From Devosia sp. XK-2 (GTDB lineage: Bacteria; Pseudomonadota; Alphaproteobacteria; Rhizobiales; Devosiaceae), in contig NZ_CP146608.1 in assembly GCF_037113415.1 (NCBI RefSeq), forward strand, positions 2,748,501 to 2,812,500: a DNA stretch of 64,000 nt. The letters run 5' to 3'. The notes under the pieces were generated by a model. It had not been told where the DNA came from. It did not search any database and saw nothing but the letters and a program-made list of their open reading frames with translations. The position numbers and the translations under genes were made by a program. Of this stretch, positions 8,871-17,071 are shown one piece after another (the first letter of the stretch is position 1; each line of letters starts with the position of its first letter).

Positions 8871-10967
8871 CTATTTTTCTCGCACCGCAAAGCGATCCAC
8901 CGCCATGCGCCCGACAGATCCCAGCCGCAGCCCGCTCATCCCGTGAGCAAAGCTCCCGTCTGCCGCGCTGGTGACCACCTTGCCATCTATGGAGAGCTCC
9001 AGCCTGTCCCCCTCGACCGCCAGCTCCACCCGATAAATCCGGCCTGCCTCCGGCGTGAACGGCACACTCGCCAGCACCGTCTGCCCGAAATCGTGCTTGA
9101 GAATGACCGCCTCGCCATTCTGAAAACCCCCGGCATAAAACCGGTCCGTCCCCATGACCCGCGCTGTCACCAGATGCGATTGCCCCGCCAGCGGCTCGAT
9201 ATCGGCGCTCACCACCACGTCCCGCGCGTAATAATGCCCGGACCACATATCGGCATTACTCGCCGTATGCGCGTGAATGCGCCCATCGCTCTTGGTCCAG
9301 TGCCCGCGGTTCCAGGTAAAGCGCGAAATCGCGCCCCATTCCTGCACCTCGGTCTTGGGATCGATTTCGAGATGCCCGGGCCCCGACACGGAAAGATCCG
9401 CCAGGAACAACCGGCCCAAAAACTTCAGCCGCCCGAAATATTCGATGCTAATGCCGATCTCGTCGATGGCCTCGACACCCTCGGGCACCACGAATTCATA
9501 ATCCTGCCAGCCTTCGCTCGAGGGCACATCCCAGGCGCCCGTCTCCTCGATGGCCCCGCTCATCGTGCGCCGCACATAGGGCGCCACCCGCAGATTGCCG
9601 TCCCCGTTCCACGGATCGAGCCACAGCTTGAACCGCACCACCTGGCCCCCATCCACCACCGGCGAGAACATCGGCCGGTAGCGCTCGTCGTCAAAATCGG
9701 AACGGCGATAGAACGGCTTCCAGAACACCCGGCCGCCCTGCCCGCGCTCCAGCCGATCGAGCTGGATTTCCAGCGACCCGCGCGACCCCTCGACCTGCCT
9801 CTCGTCCGAATGCCGAAGGCTGATCTGGTTGAACCCCTCGGTCCGGAACCCATGGGTGGACCCGGGCAGGTCGAAATCGAAGCGCAACCCGCGCCGGGTG
9901 AAATCCTCCAGCCACAGCTTGGGCACCTCACGCCCCGCAAGCTGCAGCGCCAGCACCGCCAGTTCCCGCGCAAAGCTCGGTATATCGACAATATTGATCG
10001 ACCCCACGATCCCCGATGCCACCAGGAAATCGTTGATCGGCTTGCGATATTTGTCCCAGCTCGCGTCCAGCCCCTGGAAGGTCCCCACAATCGCTGCCGC
10101 ATTGCCCGCATTGCAGTCCGTGTCCCAGCCCGCCATGGTGGCGATCTCGGCCGTACGCGGCAGGCTGCCCTCGCCATAAAGGATCGACATGATCGTCACC
10201 CCGGCATTGGGAATGATGTGGCAGACGCCGGGATAGCGGTCATAGCCCCACTCGGCAGTCAGCATGTCGCGGCAGGCGCGCCAATCGCCCGGATTGGCCT
10301 TGTGGAAATCGATCACCGCCCGGCACACTTTGGCATAGGTGGACTTGGCGTCGATCGTCGCCAGCGCTGTCTCGATAATCTCGTCGATGCTCTTGGCCTC
10401 GAACGCCGCCGCAATAGCCGCCGCGCAGAACCGCGCGCCGTTGAGCCCGTCGCCATCATGGGCCACCGACGCCGCCATGGCCGACATTTCCGCCGCGCGC
10501 TTTGGGTTGCCCGGATTCACCCAGCCCCAGCTATCGATGAAGATCTGCCCGCCGATCTGCTCGGCCACCGTCGTGCCATTGGTGGCGATGGCGCCCGAAA
10601 GCGGCGCCGGAATGCCGGCCTGCAGGTTCTTGTAAGCCGTGTGTTCGGTCGAAACCCCGAACCCGCCCCACCAATACATGCCATGCTCTTCGGCCGCATA
10701 ATTGAGCCAGGTCTTGCCCACATCCTCGGCGGTGCAGTCGAGCCCGTAATCGCGCAGCGCGCGAATGAAATAGACCGGCCCATTGGTGTCATCGTCGGCA
10801 GCGAAATTCTTGAAATCGCGCAGATATTGGGTCACCTCGCCATAGGTGTCGCGGATGCGCTCATAGCTCCAGATGGTCGGCTCGACCGGCGCCCCCAGCC
10901 GCACGCCGATGGCCTTGGCGATAAAGCCGGCATAGATTTTTTCAAGGATTTGGGTTTCGGACAGCAT
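8871..10967 (-). CDS. ADP-ribosylglycohydrolase-family protein with C-terminal beta-sandwich-like extension
   Basis: A 698-aa protein. Residues about 5-340 form an ARH/DraG-type domain: FIAKAIGVRLGAPVE near residue 14, the metal-binding ADDDTNG near 57 and the second metal site GWDTDCNAGNAAA near 287 are intact. By family it would remove a ribosyl or ADP-ribosyl-like group at a dinuclear Mg site. The remaining 350 residues are rich in beta-type segments with aromatic residues and resemble one or two carbohydrate-binding or LamG-like sandwiches; I cannot assign them more precisely. No signal peptide is seen, so it should be cytoplasmic. I prefer the ATG at 10967 to a TTG two codons upstream. 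Substrate unknown; its place in a sugar-importer operon argues for a small imported glycoside. Confidence 0.82.
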   Translation of the reverse strand: MLSETQILEKIYAGFIAKAIGVRLGAPVEPTIWSYERIRDTYGEVTQYLRDFKNFAADDDTNGPVYFIRALRDYGLDCTAEDVGKTWLNYAAEEHGMYWWGGFGVSTEHTAYKNLQAGIPAPLSGAIATNGTTVAEQIGGQIFIDSWGWVNPGNPKRAAEMSAMAASVAHDGDGLNGARFCAAAIAAAFEAKSIDEIIETALATIDAKSTYAKVCRAVIDFHKANPGDWRACRDMLTAEWGYDRYPGVCHIIPNAGVTIMSILYGEGSLPRTAEIATMAGWDTDCNAGNAAAIVGTFQGLDASWDKYRKPINDFLVASGIVGSINIVDIPSFARELAVLALQLAGREVPKLWLEDFTRRGLRFDFDLPGSTHGFRTEGFNQISLRHSDERQVEGSRGSLEIQLDRLERGQGGRVFWKPFYRRSDFDDERYRPMFSPVVDGGQVVRFKLWLDPWNGDGNLRVAPYVRRTMSGAIEETGAWDVPSSEGWQDYEFVVPEGVEAIDEIGISIEYFGRLKFLGRLFLADLSVSGPGHLEIDPKTEVQEWGAISRFTWNRGHWTKSDGRIHAHTASNADMWSGHYYARDVVVSADIEPLAGQSHLVTARVMGTDRFYAGGFQNGEAVILKHDFGQTVLASVPFTPEAGRIYRVELAVEGDRLELSIDGKVVTSAADGSFAHGMSGLRLGSVGRMAVDRFAVREK

Positions 10968-10984
10968 GGGCAACTTTCGGATAT

Positions 10985-12175
10985 TTATGCGAGGTCGAGT
11001 TGGGAATAGGCGGCATCCCGGGCCACGGCGGCCGCGCGATCCCCGGAGATAATGCTGGCGGCCTCCGCCGCGAATGTGTCGGCCAAGGCCATGAGGTCGA
11101 GCCGATTGGCATGGTCGAGCCGGTCGAGATCGGCCTTGTCGATCACCGCTTCGCCATGCAGGGCGCCCAGAATGGCGCCGGCCATGACCCCGATGGAATC
11201 GGTGTCGCGGCCCGAATTGATGCCATCGGCAATCGAGGCGCGGAAATCGCCGTCATTGATGAGGCAGAAGCCAAGCGCCAGCGGCAATTCCTCGATGGCC
11301 TTGAGGCGCGAAGGTTGATAGGCATCGGTCAGCCGCCCGGCCTTCTCGGCGCTGTGGTTGACGTCGTCGCCCATGGGCGAATAGCGGCTTATAGCCTGGT
11401 GAAAGTCCGCAACGATCGCCGCATGATCCCACTCCTTGCCCCGTGCCTCGCGGGCAATGGCGCAGATATCGGCAATGGCATTGCGGGTTCCGTCCTTGGC
11501 CAGCGCCAGGGCGGTTTCGACCACCGTTTCGATATCGGCCCCCGGCACGAAGGCCGCAGCCACGGCGGCGGCGAGCACCCCGGCTGCCTCCAGCCCATAG
11601 CTTTCCTGATGCCCCGAGGCAAAGGCAATGGCCTCGTCATAGGCAGCCCGCGGATTGGCCGCGTTCACGGCGCCGATCGGCGCCACGTACATGGCCGCCC
11701 CGCAATTGACCATATTGCCGATCCCGCCCTGGCGCGGATCGCAGGAGCTCAATTGGTGCCGCTGGAAGATCCATTTCTCGGGGTAGAAGAGCCGGTCGAG
11801 CAGCATGGCCTCGCGCTGCAATTCGGGGATCCACCGCGGAACCCAGGCAATCTGGCGCACCATGGCGTCGGCCATGTCCCAGGCGTCCAGATGCCGTCCG
11901 GTTTCGGCATAGACATCGCAAAGCGCCAGCGTCATCAGCGTGTCGTCGGTGACGATGCCGTCGCCCCGCACCCGATTGTTCCGCTGCTCTGGCGGCAGGT
12001 CCATCTTGTGCCAGCGCGTCTTTAGGCTCTCCACGCGCCCGTAGCGGTTGCGAATGGCCTCGGCCGAAAGCTTTTCCACGGGGGCGCCCAGGGCATCGCC
12101 CAGCGCCACGCCATAGACCATGGCTCGGATGCGGGATCGGAAAGATGGGGTCATTGTGTTCTCGTGATTTGTCAT
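10985..12175 (-). CDS. ADP-ribosylglycohydrolase-family protein
   Basis: A 396-aa protein of the ARH/DraG family, single-domain. Motifs GVALGDALGAP near residue 20, VTDDTLMTLAL near 58 and GRDTDSIGVMAGAILGALHG near 325 supply both halves of the dinuclear magnesium site, so it looks catalytically competent. It lies 17 bases before a second, longer ARH-family gene and after the binding protein of the same operon. The start is placed at the ATG at 12175 (GGAAG upstream); an ATG at 12154 is possible. A longer frame would read through the repeat at 12205, which is unlikely. Two non-identical ARH enzymes suggest sequential or alternative hydrolysis of related ribosides or other glycosides. Confidence 0.85.
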   Translation of the reverse strand: MTNHENTMTPSFRSRIRAMVYGVALGDALGAPVEKLSAEAIRNRYGRVESLKTRWHKMDLPPEQRNNRVRGDGIVTDDTLMTLALCDVYAETGRHLDAWDMADAMVRQIAWVPRWIPELQREAMLLDRLFYPEKWIFQRHQLSSCDPRQGGIGNMVNCGAAMYVAPIGAVNAANPRAAYDEAIAFASGHQESYGLEAAGVLAAAVAAAFVPGADIETVVETALALAKDGTRNAIADICAIAREARGKEWDHAAIVADFHQAISRYSPMGDDVNHSAEKAGRLTDAYQPSRLKAIEELPLALGFCLINDGDFRASIADGINSGRDTDSIGVMAGAILGALHGEAVIDKADLDRLDHANRLDLMALADTFAAEAASIISGDRAAAVARDAAYSQLDLA

Positions 12176-12204
12176 CGTCTTCCGCCAGCCGATGTTGATC
12201 GTCT

Positions 12205-12228
12205 CCCTCCCCCTTTTCAGGGGGAGGG
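12205..12228. repeat. GC-rich inverted-repeat element, copy B (short form)
   Basis: CCCTCCCCCT and AGGGGGAGGG form a perfect 10-bp stem with a TTTC loop, followed by a GTGGGTCGGTGGGGG tract to about 12243. It fills most of the gap between the binding-protein stop and the ARH gene start inside one operon and shares its left end with copies A and C. Confidence 0.65.
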
Positions 12229-12261
12229 GTGGGTCGGTGGGGGCTATCGGCCCCCGCCTCC

Positions 12262-13689
12262 TTATTCGCCCAGCACGCTGCGCGCGTATTCGGCCATGCG
12301 TTCGCCACCCGCCGCATTGTACTCCGCAACAAACTGGTCCCACTGGTCCAGGCCCGCCTCGCCGGTGATGAACTTGGCGACCCAGGCGCGATAGACCTGC
12401 TCGGTGGCGTCCACATCGGCGGCATAGTCGGCCGGCCAGACAAAGGCATTGTCGGGCGTGAAATCGCTCTTGAGATTGTCCAGCGCCTGCTGCGCGGTGT
12501 CGCCCAGCAGCGGGGTCGGCGGCTGCCAGTTGGCGGCGTTGAAGAAGCGGGCATACCAGGTCGAAATCTGGTCGGTGAAAGTCACCTTGCCATCCGCGTC
12601 CTTGGTATATTGCGTGCCTTCAAAGCCCATGCGGTCGATATTCTGGCCCTCTGTGGAAGCCATGAAGTCGAGCACCTTGAACGCGGTTTCCTTGTTCTCC
12701 GACAGCGAGGAAATGGCAAAACCACGCGCCTCCTTGGCCACATCGACGGCGGCCAGCCCCTGCCCGCCGGGCCCCTTGGGCGCGGGCAGCAGCGTCAAGC
12801 TGATATCCTCGCCTGGATGGGCCTGGCGCATCTTGCCGGTATAGATGTCGATCACTTCGGGCGACGAGCCGAAGATCACTCCGGCCTTGCCCGAATAGAA
12901 CTTGTCTTCCTTCACATCCCAGGTATTGGTGACGAATTCCTTGTCATAAAGGCCCTTTTCGGCCAGCCGGGCATAGAATTCGATCTTTGCCTTTTCCGCA
13001 TCGGTGACGCGCGAATTGACCCACTGGCCCTCGGCATTCTTCATCCAGGTGCCGGTCACGCCGAAGGCCTGGTTGAATATTGAATCCAGTTCCGCCGTAT
13101 TGCCATAGCCGGTCAGGCCCAACGTATTCCCCGTCGTGCCGTCACCATCGAGATCGGCGTCGTGAATGGCCTGGAACAGGGCCTCATACTCCTCGACCGT
13201 AGTCGGGGGTTCCATGCCCAGCGCGTCGAGCCAGTCGCTGCGCATCACCGGCTGGGGCGCCCGCGGCGGATAGATGTAGAGCAGGTAGGGATAGTTCGCG
13301 AGGCGCTCCACATTATGCGGCCAGAGCGCGTCCTTGATATGCGCGGACCCCTCGATCCAGGGATTGAGGTCTTCGAGAATCCCCTGCTCGGCCATTTTCT
13401 GGTCGCCGCCCTGGAAATAGATGATGTCGGGAATGTCTCCCGAAAGCAGCATCACGCCCAGCGCATCGGCATAGCCCGAGCCGGGCATGTCCACGATCTG
13501 GATATCGACATCGGTGCCCTGTGCCTTGAGCCCGGCCTCGATGGCCTCGATCTCCTTGACGTCATCAGGATTGGTGGTCAGCAGGTCCTTGCTCACCAAC
13601 CGGATCGTCGTCTGCGCCATCGCCGGTGCGGCTAGCCCGCCCAGCATGGCCATGGCGGTTGTCGCCAGCAGCAGTTTCTTCAAAGTCAT
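12262..13689 (-). CDS. Sugar ABC transporter substrate-binding protein (LplA-like)
   Basis: A 475-aa family 1 extracellular solute-binding protein. A typical signal peptide covers residues 1-25 (KKLLLATTAMAM...APAMAQ), followed by a mature protein with the MLLSGDIPDIIYF segment near residue 78 and the EYEALFQAIHDADLDGDG region seen in LplA-like binding proteins. The start is fixed by AGGAGGAG about 8 bases before the ATG at 13689; the frame is open further upstream only because it runs through a repeat. It works with the two permeases encoded just upstream in transcription order. LplA-type proteins often bind oligosaccharides or modified sugars; the ligand here is unknown. Confidence 0.88.
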   Translation of the reverse strand: MTLKKLLLATTAMAMLGGLAAPAMAQTTIRLVSKDLLTTNPDDVKEIEAIEAGLKAQGTDVDIQIVDMPGSGYADALGVMLLSGDIPDIIYFQGGDQKMAEQGILEDLNPWIEGSAHIKDALWPHNVERLANYPYLLYIYPPRAPQPVMRSDWLDALGMEPPTTVEEYEALFQAIHDADLDGDGTTGNTLGLTGYGNTAELDSIFNQAFGVTGTWMKNAEGQWVNSRVTDAEKAKIEFYARLAEKGLYDKEFVTNTWDVKEDKFYSGKAGVIFGSSPEVIDIYTGKMRQAHPGEDISLTLLPAPKGPGGQGLAAVDVAKEARGFAISSLSENKETAFKVLDFMASTEGQNIDRMGFEGTQYTKDADGKVTFTDQISTWYARFFNAANWQPPTPLLGDTAQQALDNLKSDFTPDNAFVWPADYAADVDATEQVYRAWVAKFITGEAGLDQWDQFVAEYNAAGGERMAEYARSVLGE

Positions 13690-13767
13690 TGGTATTCTCC
13701 TCCTAAGTTTTTTGTTTTGCTTCCCACCGCTTGCGCGGAATTGGTTGAATTTGGCGGCCCCTGCCCT

Positions 13768-13890
13768 CCCTCCCCCTTGAGGGGAGGGTAGCGCCGCTCG
13801 GCCCAAAGGGCCGTAGCAGAGCTGGGGAGGGGGTAGTTCCGTGGGACACTGATGCCCCCCTCCCTCGATCTCTCCCCTAAAGGGGGAGGG
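13768..13890. repeat. GC-rich composite inverted-repeat element, copy C
   Basis: The left end, 13768-13788, is identical over 21 bases to the ends of copy A. The right end, 13870-13890, is its reverse complement with two mismatches. Inside is a small stem, GGCCCAAAGGGCC near 13800. The element occupies most of the gap between the permease stop (13923) and the binding-protein start (13689), so a transcript of this operon would fold it into a strong hairpin, possibly setting different expression levels for permease and binding protein. Confidence 0.7.
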
Positions 13891-13922
13891 AGGCGAAAGC
13901 TCCTGGATGTTGTGTTCCTTCC

Positions 13923-14822
13923 TCATCCCTTCACGGCCCCCGACATGGTGCCCTTGGTGAAGAATTTGAGGATGAGCGGATAGATGGCCAGGATCGGCAC
14001 GATGGTGATCAGGATCATGCCGGCCTTGAGGGCGCGGATATTGATCTGTGCCAGTCCCAGATTGTTGTTGACATTATTCGCCCCGACGATGGCGACCTTG
14101 TCGCCTTCGATCACGAATTGCCGGAGCACCACCTGCAGCGGCCATTTGCTCTGGTCTGTCAGATAGATCATGGCCCGGAAAAACTCGTTCCAGTGCAGCA
14201 CGAAATAAAAGAGCGCAATGGTGGCCAGCGCCGGCTTGGCCAGCGGCAGCACGACCATGAAGAAGGTCTGGAACGGATTGGCGCCGTCCAGCTCGGCCGC
14301 TTCCAGCAATTCCTTGGGAATTTCCTCAAAGAAGCGGATGAGAATGATCAGGTACCAGGCGCTGATCGCCTTATACATAATCACCGACCAGGGCGTATTG
14401 AGCAGGCCCAGCCGCTTCATCAGGAAATAATCGGGGATGATGCCGGGCTCGAAAACGATGGTCACCAGCACCAGAATGAAGATGATCCGCCGCCCCGGCA
14501 GGCCGGGCCGCGACATGCCCCAGGCCATGAGCGCGGTGAAGAACACCCCGATCACTACGCTGGTTGTCGTCATCCACACCGAGTTGAAAATGCCCCGCTG
14601 CACATTGGGGTGCTGCAACAGCAGCATCCACACATCGGGCGAGAACCCGTCCGGAAGGATCGACAGGCCCGAAAACCCGGCGACATTCTCTGGCGCCGAC
14701 AGCGACAGCGCCAATAGGTTGAGGAGCGGCTGCAGGGTGAACACCACCAGCAGCAATAGGGTCGAGACGATGATGATATATTCGATGCGCTCAAGCGGCG
14801 TGCGGCGGGTATGCATGGCCAT
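13923..14822 (-). CDS. Carbohydrate ABC transporter permease (LplC/YtcP-like)
   Basis: A 299-aa inner-membrane protein with six predicted hydrophobic segments (first at residues about 12-35) and the MalG-type EAA loop EAAELDGAN near residue 185, the coupling contact with the ATPase. The C-terminus KFFTKGTMSGAVKG is the conserved end of the LplC/YtcP subgroup. The ATG at 14822 overlaps the stop of the other permease by one base (TGATG), showing translational coupling. It forms the channel together with that permease for the substrate captured by the binding protein at 12262-13689. Confidence 0.9.
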   Translation of the reverse strand: MAMHTRRTPLERIEYIIIVSTLLLLVVFTLQPLLNLLALSLSAPENVAGFSGLSILPDGFSPDVWMLLLQHPNVQRGIFNSVWMTTTSVVIGVFFTALMAWGMSRPGLPGRRIIFILVLVTIVFEPGIIPDYFLMKRLGLLNTPWSVIMYKAISAWYLIILIRFFEEIPKELLEAAELDGANPFQTFFMVVLPLAKPALATIALFYFVLHWNEFFRAMIYLTDQSKWPLQVVLRQFVIEGDKVAIVGANNVNNNLGLAQINIRALKAGMILITIVPILAIYPLILKFFTKGTMSGAVKG

Positions 14823-15820
14823 CACCACACCCCCTTGCCGGTCAGCCGCTTGCTGACCAGGTGCGACACAAGCACCAGGATCATGCCGATCACCGCCTTG
14901 AACAGGCCCGCAGCGGTGGCCAGCGCATATTCGCCGGTCGAAAGCCCCAGCCGATACACATAGGTATCGATGATATCGATGGTCGAGGCATTGACCGCGT
15001 TCTGCATATTGATGACCTGGTTGAGGTCAGCCGACAGGAACATACCCATATTGAGAATGAAGAGCGTGGCAATGGTCGGCACGATGCCCGGAATGGTCAC
15101 GTACCAGATTTTCTGCCAGCGATTGGCTCCGTCCATTTCGGCCGCATCATAGAGCTGAGGGTCGATGGCAAAGATGGCCGCGAGATAAAGCAGGCTGTCC
15201 CAGCCCGCCGAGCGCCAGATTTCCGACACCACCAGCACCCAGCGGATCGTGCCGGTATTGGTCATGTAGTTGACCGGCGTAAAGCCCATGGCCTGGCCGA
15301 TCTGGTTGACCGCGCCATCGGTGGGAGAAAGCAGCGCAATGAATACGCCCGATATCACCACCCAGCTCAGGAAATGCGGCAGATAGACCGCCGACTGGAT
15401 CGCGCCGCGCAGCTTGCCGCTGCGGATTTCGTTGAGCAGCAGCGCCACCATGATCGGCACCGGGAACACGAAGATGATCTTCATCCCCGAAATGATCAGC
15501 GTATTGGCCAGCACCTGGTAGAAAATGGGCGAGGAGAACAGAGTCTGGAAGTTCTTCCAACCCACCCAGATATTGGGCGGAATGATCCGGACCTGCTCGA
15601 AGGCCATCTTGGCCTCCCAGATCGGCACATAGTGCCAGATCACGAAGAACAGCAGCCCCGGTGCCATCATCGCATAATAAGGCCACCACTGCCGCACGCC
15701 GTTCAGGAACCGTTCATTCAGGCGGTCCTGGCGTGGTGGCAGGGCAGCACCAGCCTCAGAGACGTTGGGAACGTTCCCATATCTTGATACATCAATGCGG
15801 GCGCTGTCCTGCTCCGTCAT
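14822..15820 (-). CDS. Sugar ABC transporter permease (LplB/YteP-like)
   Basis: A 332-aa MalF-like permease with a 45-residue cytoplasmic N-terminus, a first membrane span in YYAMMAPGLLFFVIWHYVP near residue 50, further spans, and the EAA loop AAEMDGANRWQ near 230. The C-terminus SKRLTGKGVW is typical of the LplB/YteP subgroup. GGAGGAG lies upstream of the ATG at 15820. The start lies 11 bases after the LacI-family gene stop, so regulator and transporter are co-transcribed. A perfect 14-bp LacI-type palindrome lies inside its 5' coding region (15766-15779). Confidence 0.9.
   Translation of the reverse strand: MTEQDSARIDVSRYGNVPNVSEAGAALPPRQDRLNERFLNGVRQWWPYYAMMAPGLLFFVIWHYVPIWEAKMAFEQVRIIPPNIWVGWKNFQTLFSSPIFYQVLANTLIISGMKIIFVFPVPIMVALLLNEIRSGKLRGAIQSAVYLPHFLSWVVISGVFIALLSPTDGAVNQIGQAMGFTPVNYMTNTGTIRWVLVVSEIWRSAGWDSLLYLAAIFAIDPQLYDAAEMDGANRWQKIWYVTIPGIVPTIATLFILNMGMFLSADLNQVINMQNAVNASTIDIIDTYVYRLGLSTGEYALATAAGLFKAVIGMILVLVSHLVSKRLTGKGVW
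15766..15779. promoter_or_regulatory. Candidate LacI-family operator, site 2 (intragenic)
   Basis: TGGGAACGTTCCCA is a perfect 14-bp palindrome with the central CG typical of LacI-family operators. It lies 42-55 bases into the first permease gene and differs at one base from the site upstream of the regulator gene. It could act as a roadblock or as a looping partner of the upstream site. Confidence 0.6.
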
Positions 15821-15831
15821 TGCAACTCCTC

Positions 15832-16863
15832 CTACCCCGCCATCTGACGTGGCTTGCGCGACAGATCGGCCAGTGAATCGCGGTCGATCAGTCGGCACGG
15901 CATATAGACGCGGCCGTGTTCCGGCCGTCCTTCGATTTCGTCGAACAGGCTCTCCACCGCCCGCGCACCGATATCCCGGCCAGGCTTGGCGATTGTGGTG
16001 AGACCCGGAAAGGTGAAAGCACCCGAGGGAATGCCGTCAAACCCCAGAATGGAGACATCGTCCGGACAATTCAGGCCGCGTTCGCGCACCGCCATCATGG
16101 CGCCGATCGCCATCATGTCATTGGCCGCGAAAACGCAGACATGGCCGACATGCGGCCTGTCCAGCACGCGCAACATGGCCTGCCGCCCGCCCTCCAGCGT
16201 ATATTCGCCATCCTCGATCACCAATTGCGCCGGGTCCACGTCACGCTCAATGCTGTGGCGCTGCACCGCGTTGAGAAAGCGCGTTCGCGCCAGGCGCGAC
16301 TTGGGCCCCACAATCAGCGTCGGTGCCTGATGCCCCTTGGAAACCAGGTGATCCAGCCCCAGCTTGACCGCCTGGGCGATATCCGAACCGACGCTGGATA
16401 CATCGGCAAAGCGCTCCGCACTCGAGCCGATCAGCACAAATGGCAGGCCGAAGCGATCCAGATCGTCCAACGCGTCCGAGACGGGATTGACGATAGCGCC
16501 GTCCACCCGCGCACGCCGCAGGGCCCGCAGATGGTTTTCTTCCTTGGCCGGATCCCAGTCCGAGGAAAAGACCAGCAGCGATACATCCGCTTCCGCGGCC
16601 CGGTCCAGCGCGCCACGCGCCACATCGGCCCAGAAGGGATTGGTGATATCGGGAATAACCAGGCCCAGCATGCCCGAGCGCCCCGAGCGCATGCCCACCG
16701 CCAGGTGATTGCGCTCGTAACCGACCGCCCGCGCCGCCGCCAGCACCCGCTCGCGCGTCTCGGGCAGGATATTCTCGCCCAGCGTCAACGCCCGCGCCGC
16801 CGTGCTCTTGGACACCCCGGCACGTTCCGCAACATCGATAATGGTCGGCCGGCGCTTGCGCAC
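15832..16863 (-). CDS. LacI-family transcriptional regulator
   Basis: A 343-aa regulator with an N-terminal LacI helix-turn-helix (TIIDVAERAGVSKSTAARAL, residues about 6-25), hinge region and a periplasmic-binding-like effector domain (GLVIPDITNPFWADVARGA near 66). I set the start at the GTG at 16863 because GGGAGGAG lies a few bases upstream; the ATG at 16887 has no good ribosome site. It is the first gene of the minus-strand importer/ARH/CoA operon and a matching operator lies 35-48 bases before the start. It therefore probably represses its own operon until an imported sugar or its derivative binds. Confidence 0.88.
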   Translation of the reverse strand: MRKRRPTIIDVAERAGVSKSTAARALTLGENILPETRERVLAAARAVGYERNHLAVGMRSGRSGMLGLVIPDITNPFWADVARGALDRAAEADVSLLVFSSDWDPAKEENHLRALRRARVDGAIVNPVSDALDDLDRFGLPFVLIGSSAERFADVSSVGSDIAQAVKLGLDHLVSKGHQAPTLIVGPKSRLARTRFLNAVQRHSIERDVDPAQLVIEDGEYTLEGGRQAMLRVLDRPHVGHVCVFAANDMMAIGAMMAVRERGLNCPDDVSILGFDGIPSGAFTFPGLTTIAKPGRDIGARAVESLFDEIEGRPEHGRVYMPCRLIDRDSLADLSRKPRQMAG

Positions 16864-16897
16864 GAATTCTCCTCCCGCCGCTCTCATCGGCAGCTCG

Positions 16898-16911
16898 TGG
16901 GAACGTTACCA
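16898..16911. promoter_or_regulatory. Candidate LacI-family operator, site 1
   Basis: TGGGAACGTTACCA matches 13 of 14 positions of the perfect palindrome at 15766-15779. It sits 35 bases upstream of the regulator's GTG start, where it could block transcription initiation of the whole operon. It is also about 160 bases upstream of the divergent hemN start. Confidence 0.65.
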
Positions 16912-17000
16912 TGAACCATCTCAATGTCAACCAATCCAAAAACACAACAATTCCAACCCATTAGAGGTTTTGACCCATTTTTGCGCGATACGCCGCTGAG

Positions 17001-17014
17001 TTGATATCGAACAA
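17001..17014. promoter_or_regulatory. FNR/FixK box before hemN
   Basis: TTGATATCGAACAA matches the consensus TTGAT-N4-ATCAA at all but one position. It lies 58 bases before the hemN ATG, a suitable place for activation when oxygen is low. Confidence 0.7.
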
Positions 17015-17071
17015 ATTGCCCGCGCACCCGCCCTGCTACAGAGGCCGGACTGACGCCAAGACGAGCCTGCC

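Noticed and set aside
8943-11009. A 688-codon plus-strand open frame opposite the large ARH gene
   Set aside because: Its product is rich in Pro, Arg and His with no domain pattern, while the minus-strand frame carries both ARH metal sites; this is a shadow frame.
12176-12343. N-terminal extension of the ARH gene through repeat copy B
   Set aside because: It would translate the repeat; ATG at 12175 with a GGAAG site gives a normal family N-terminus.
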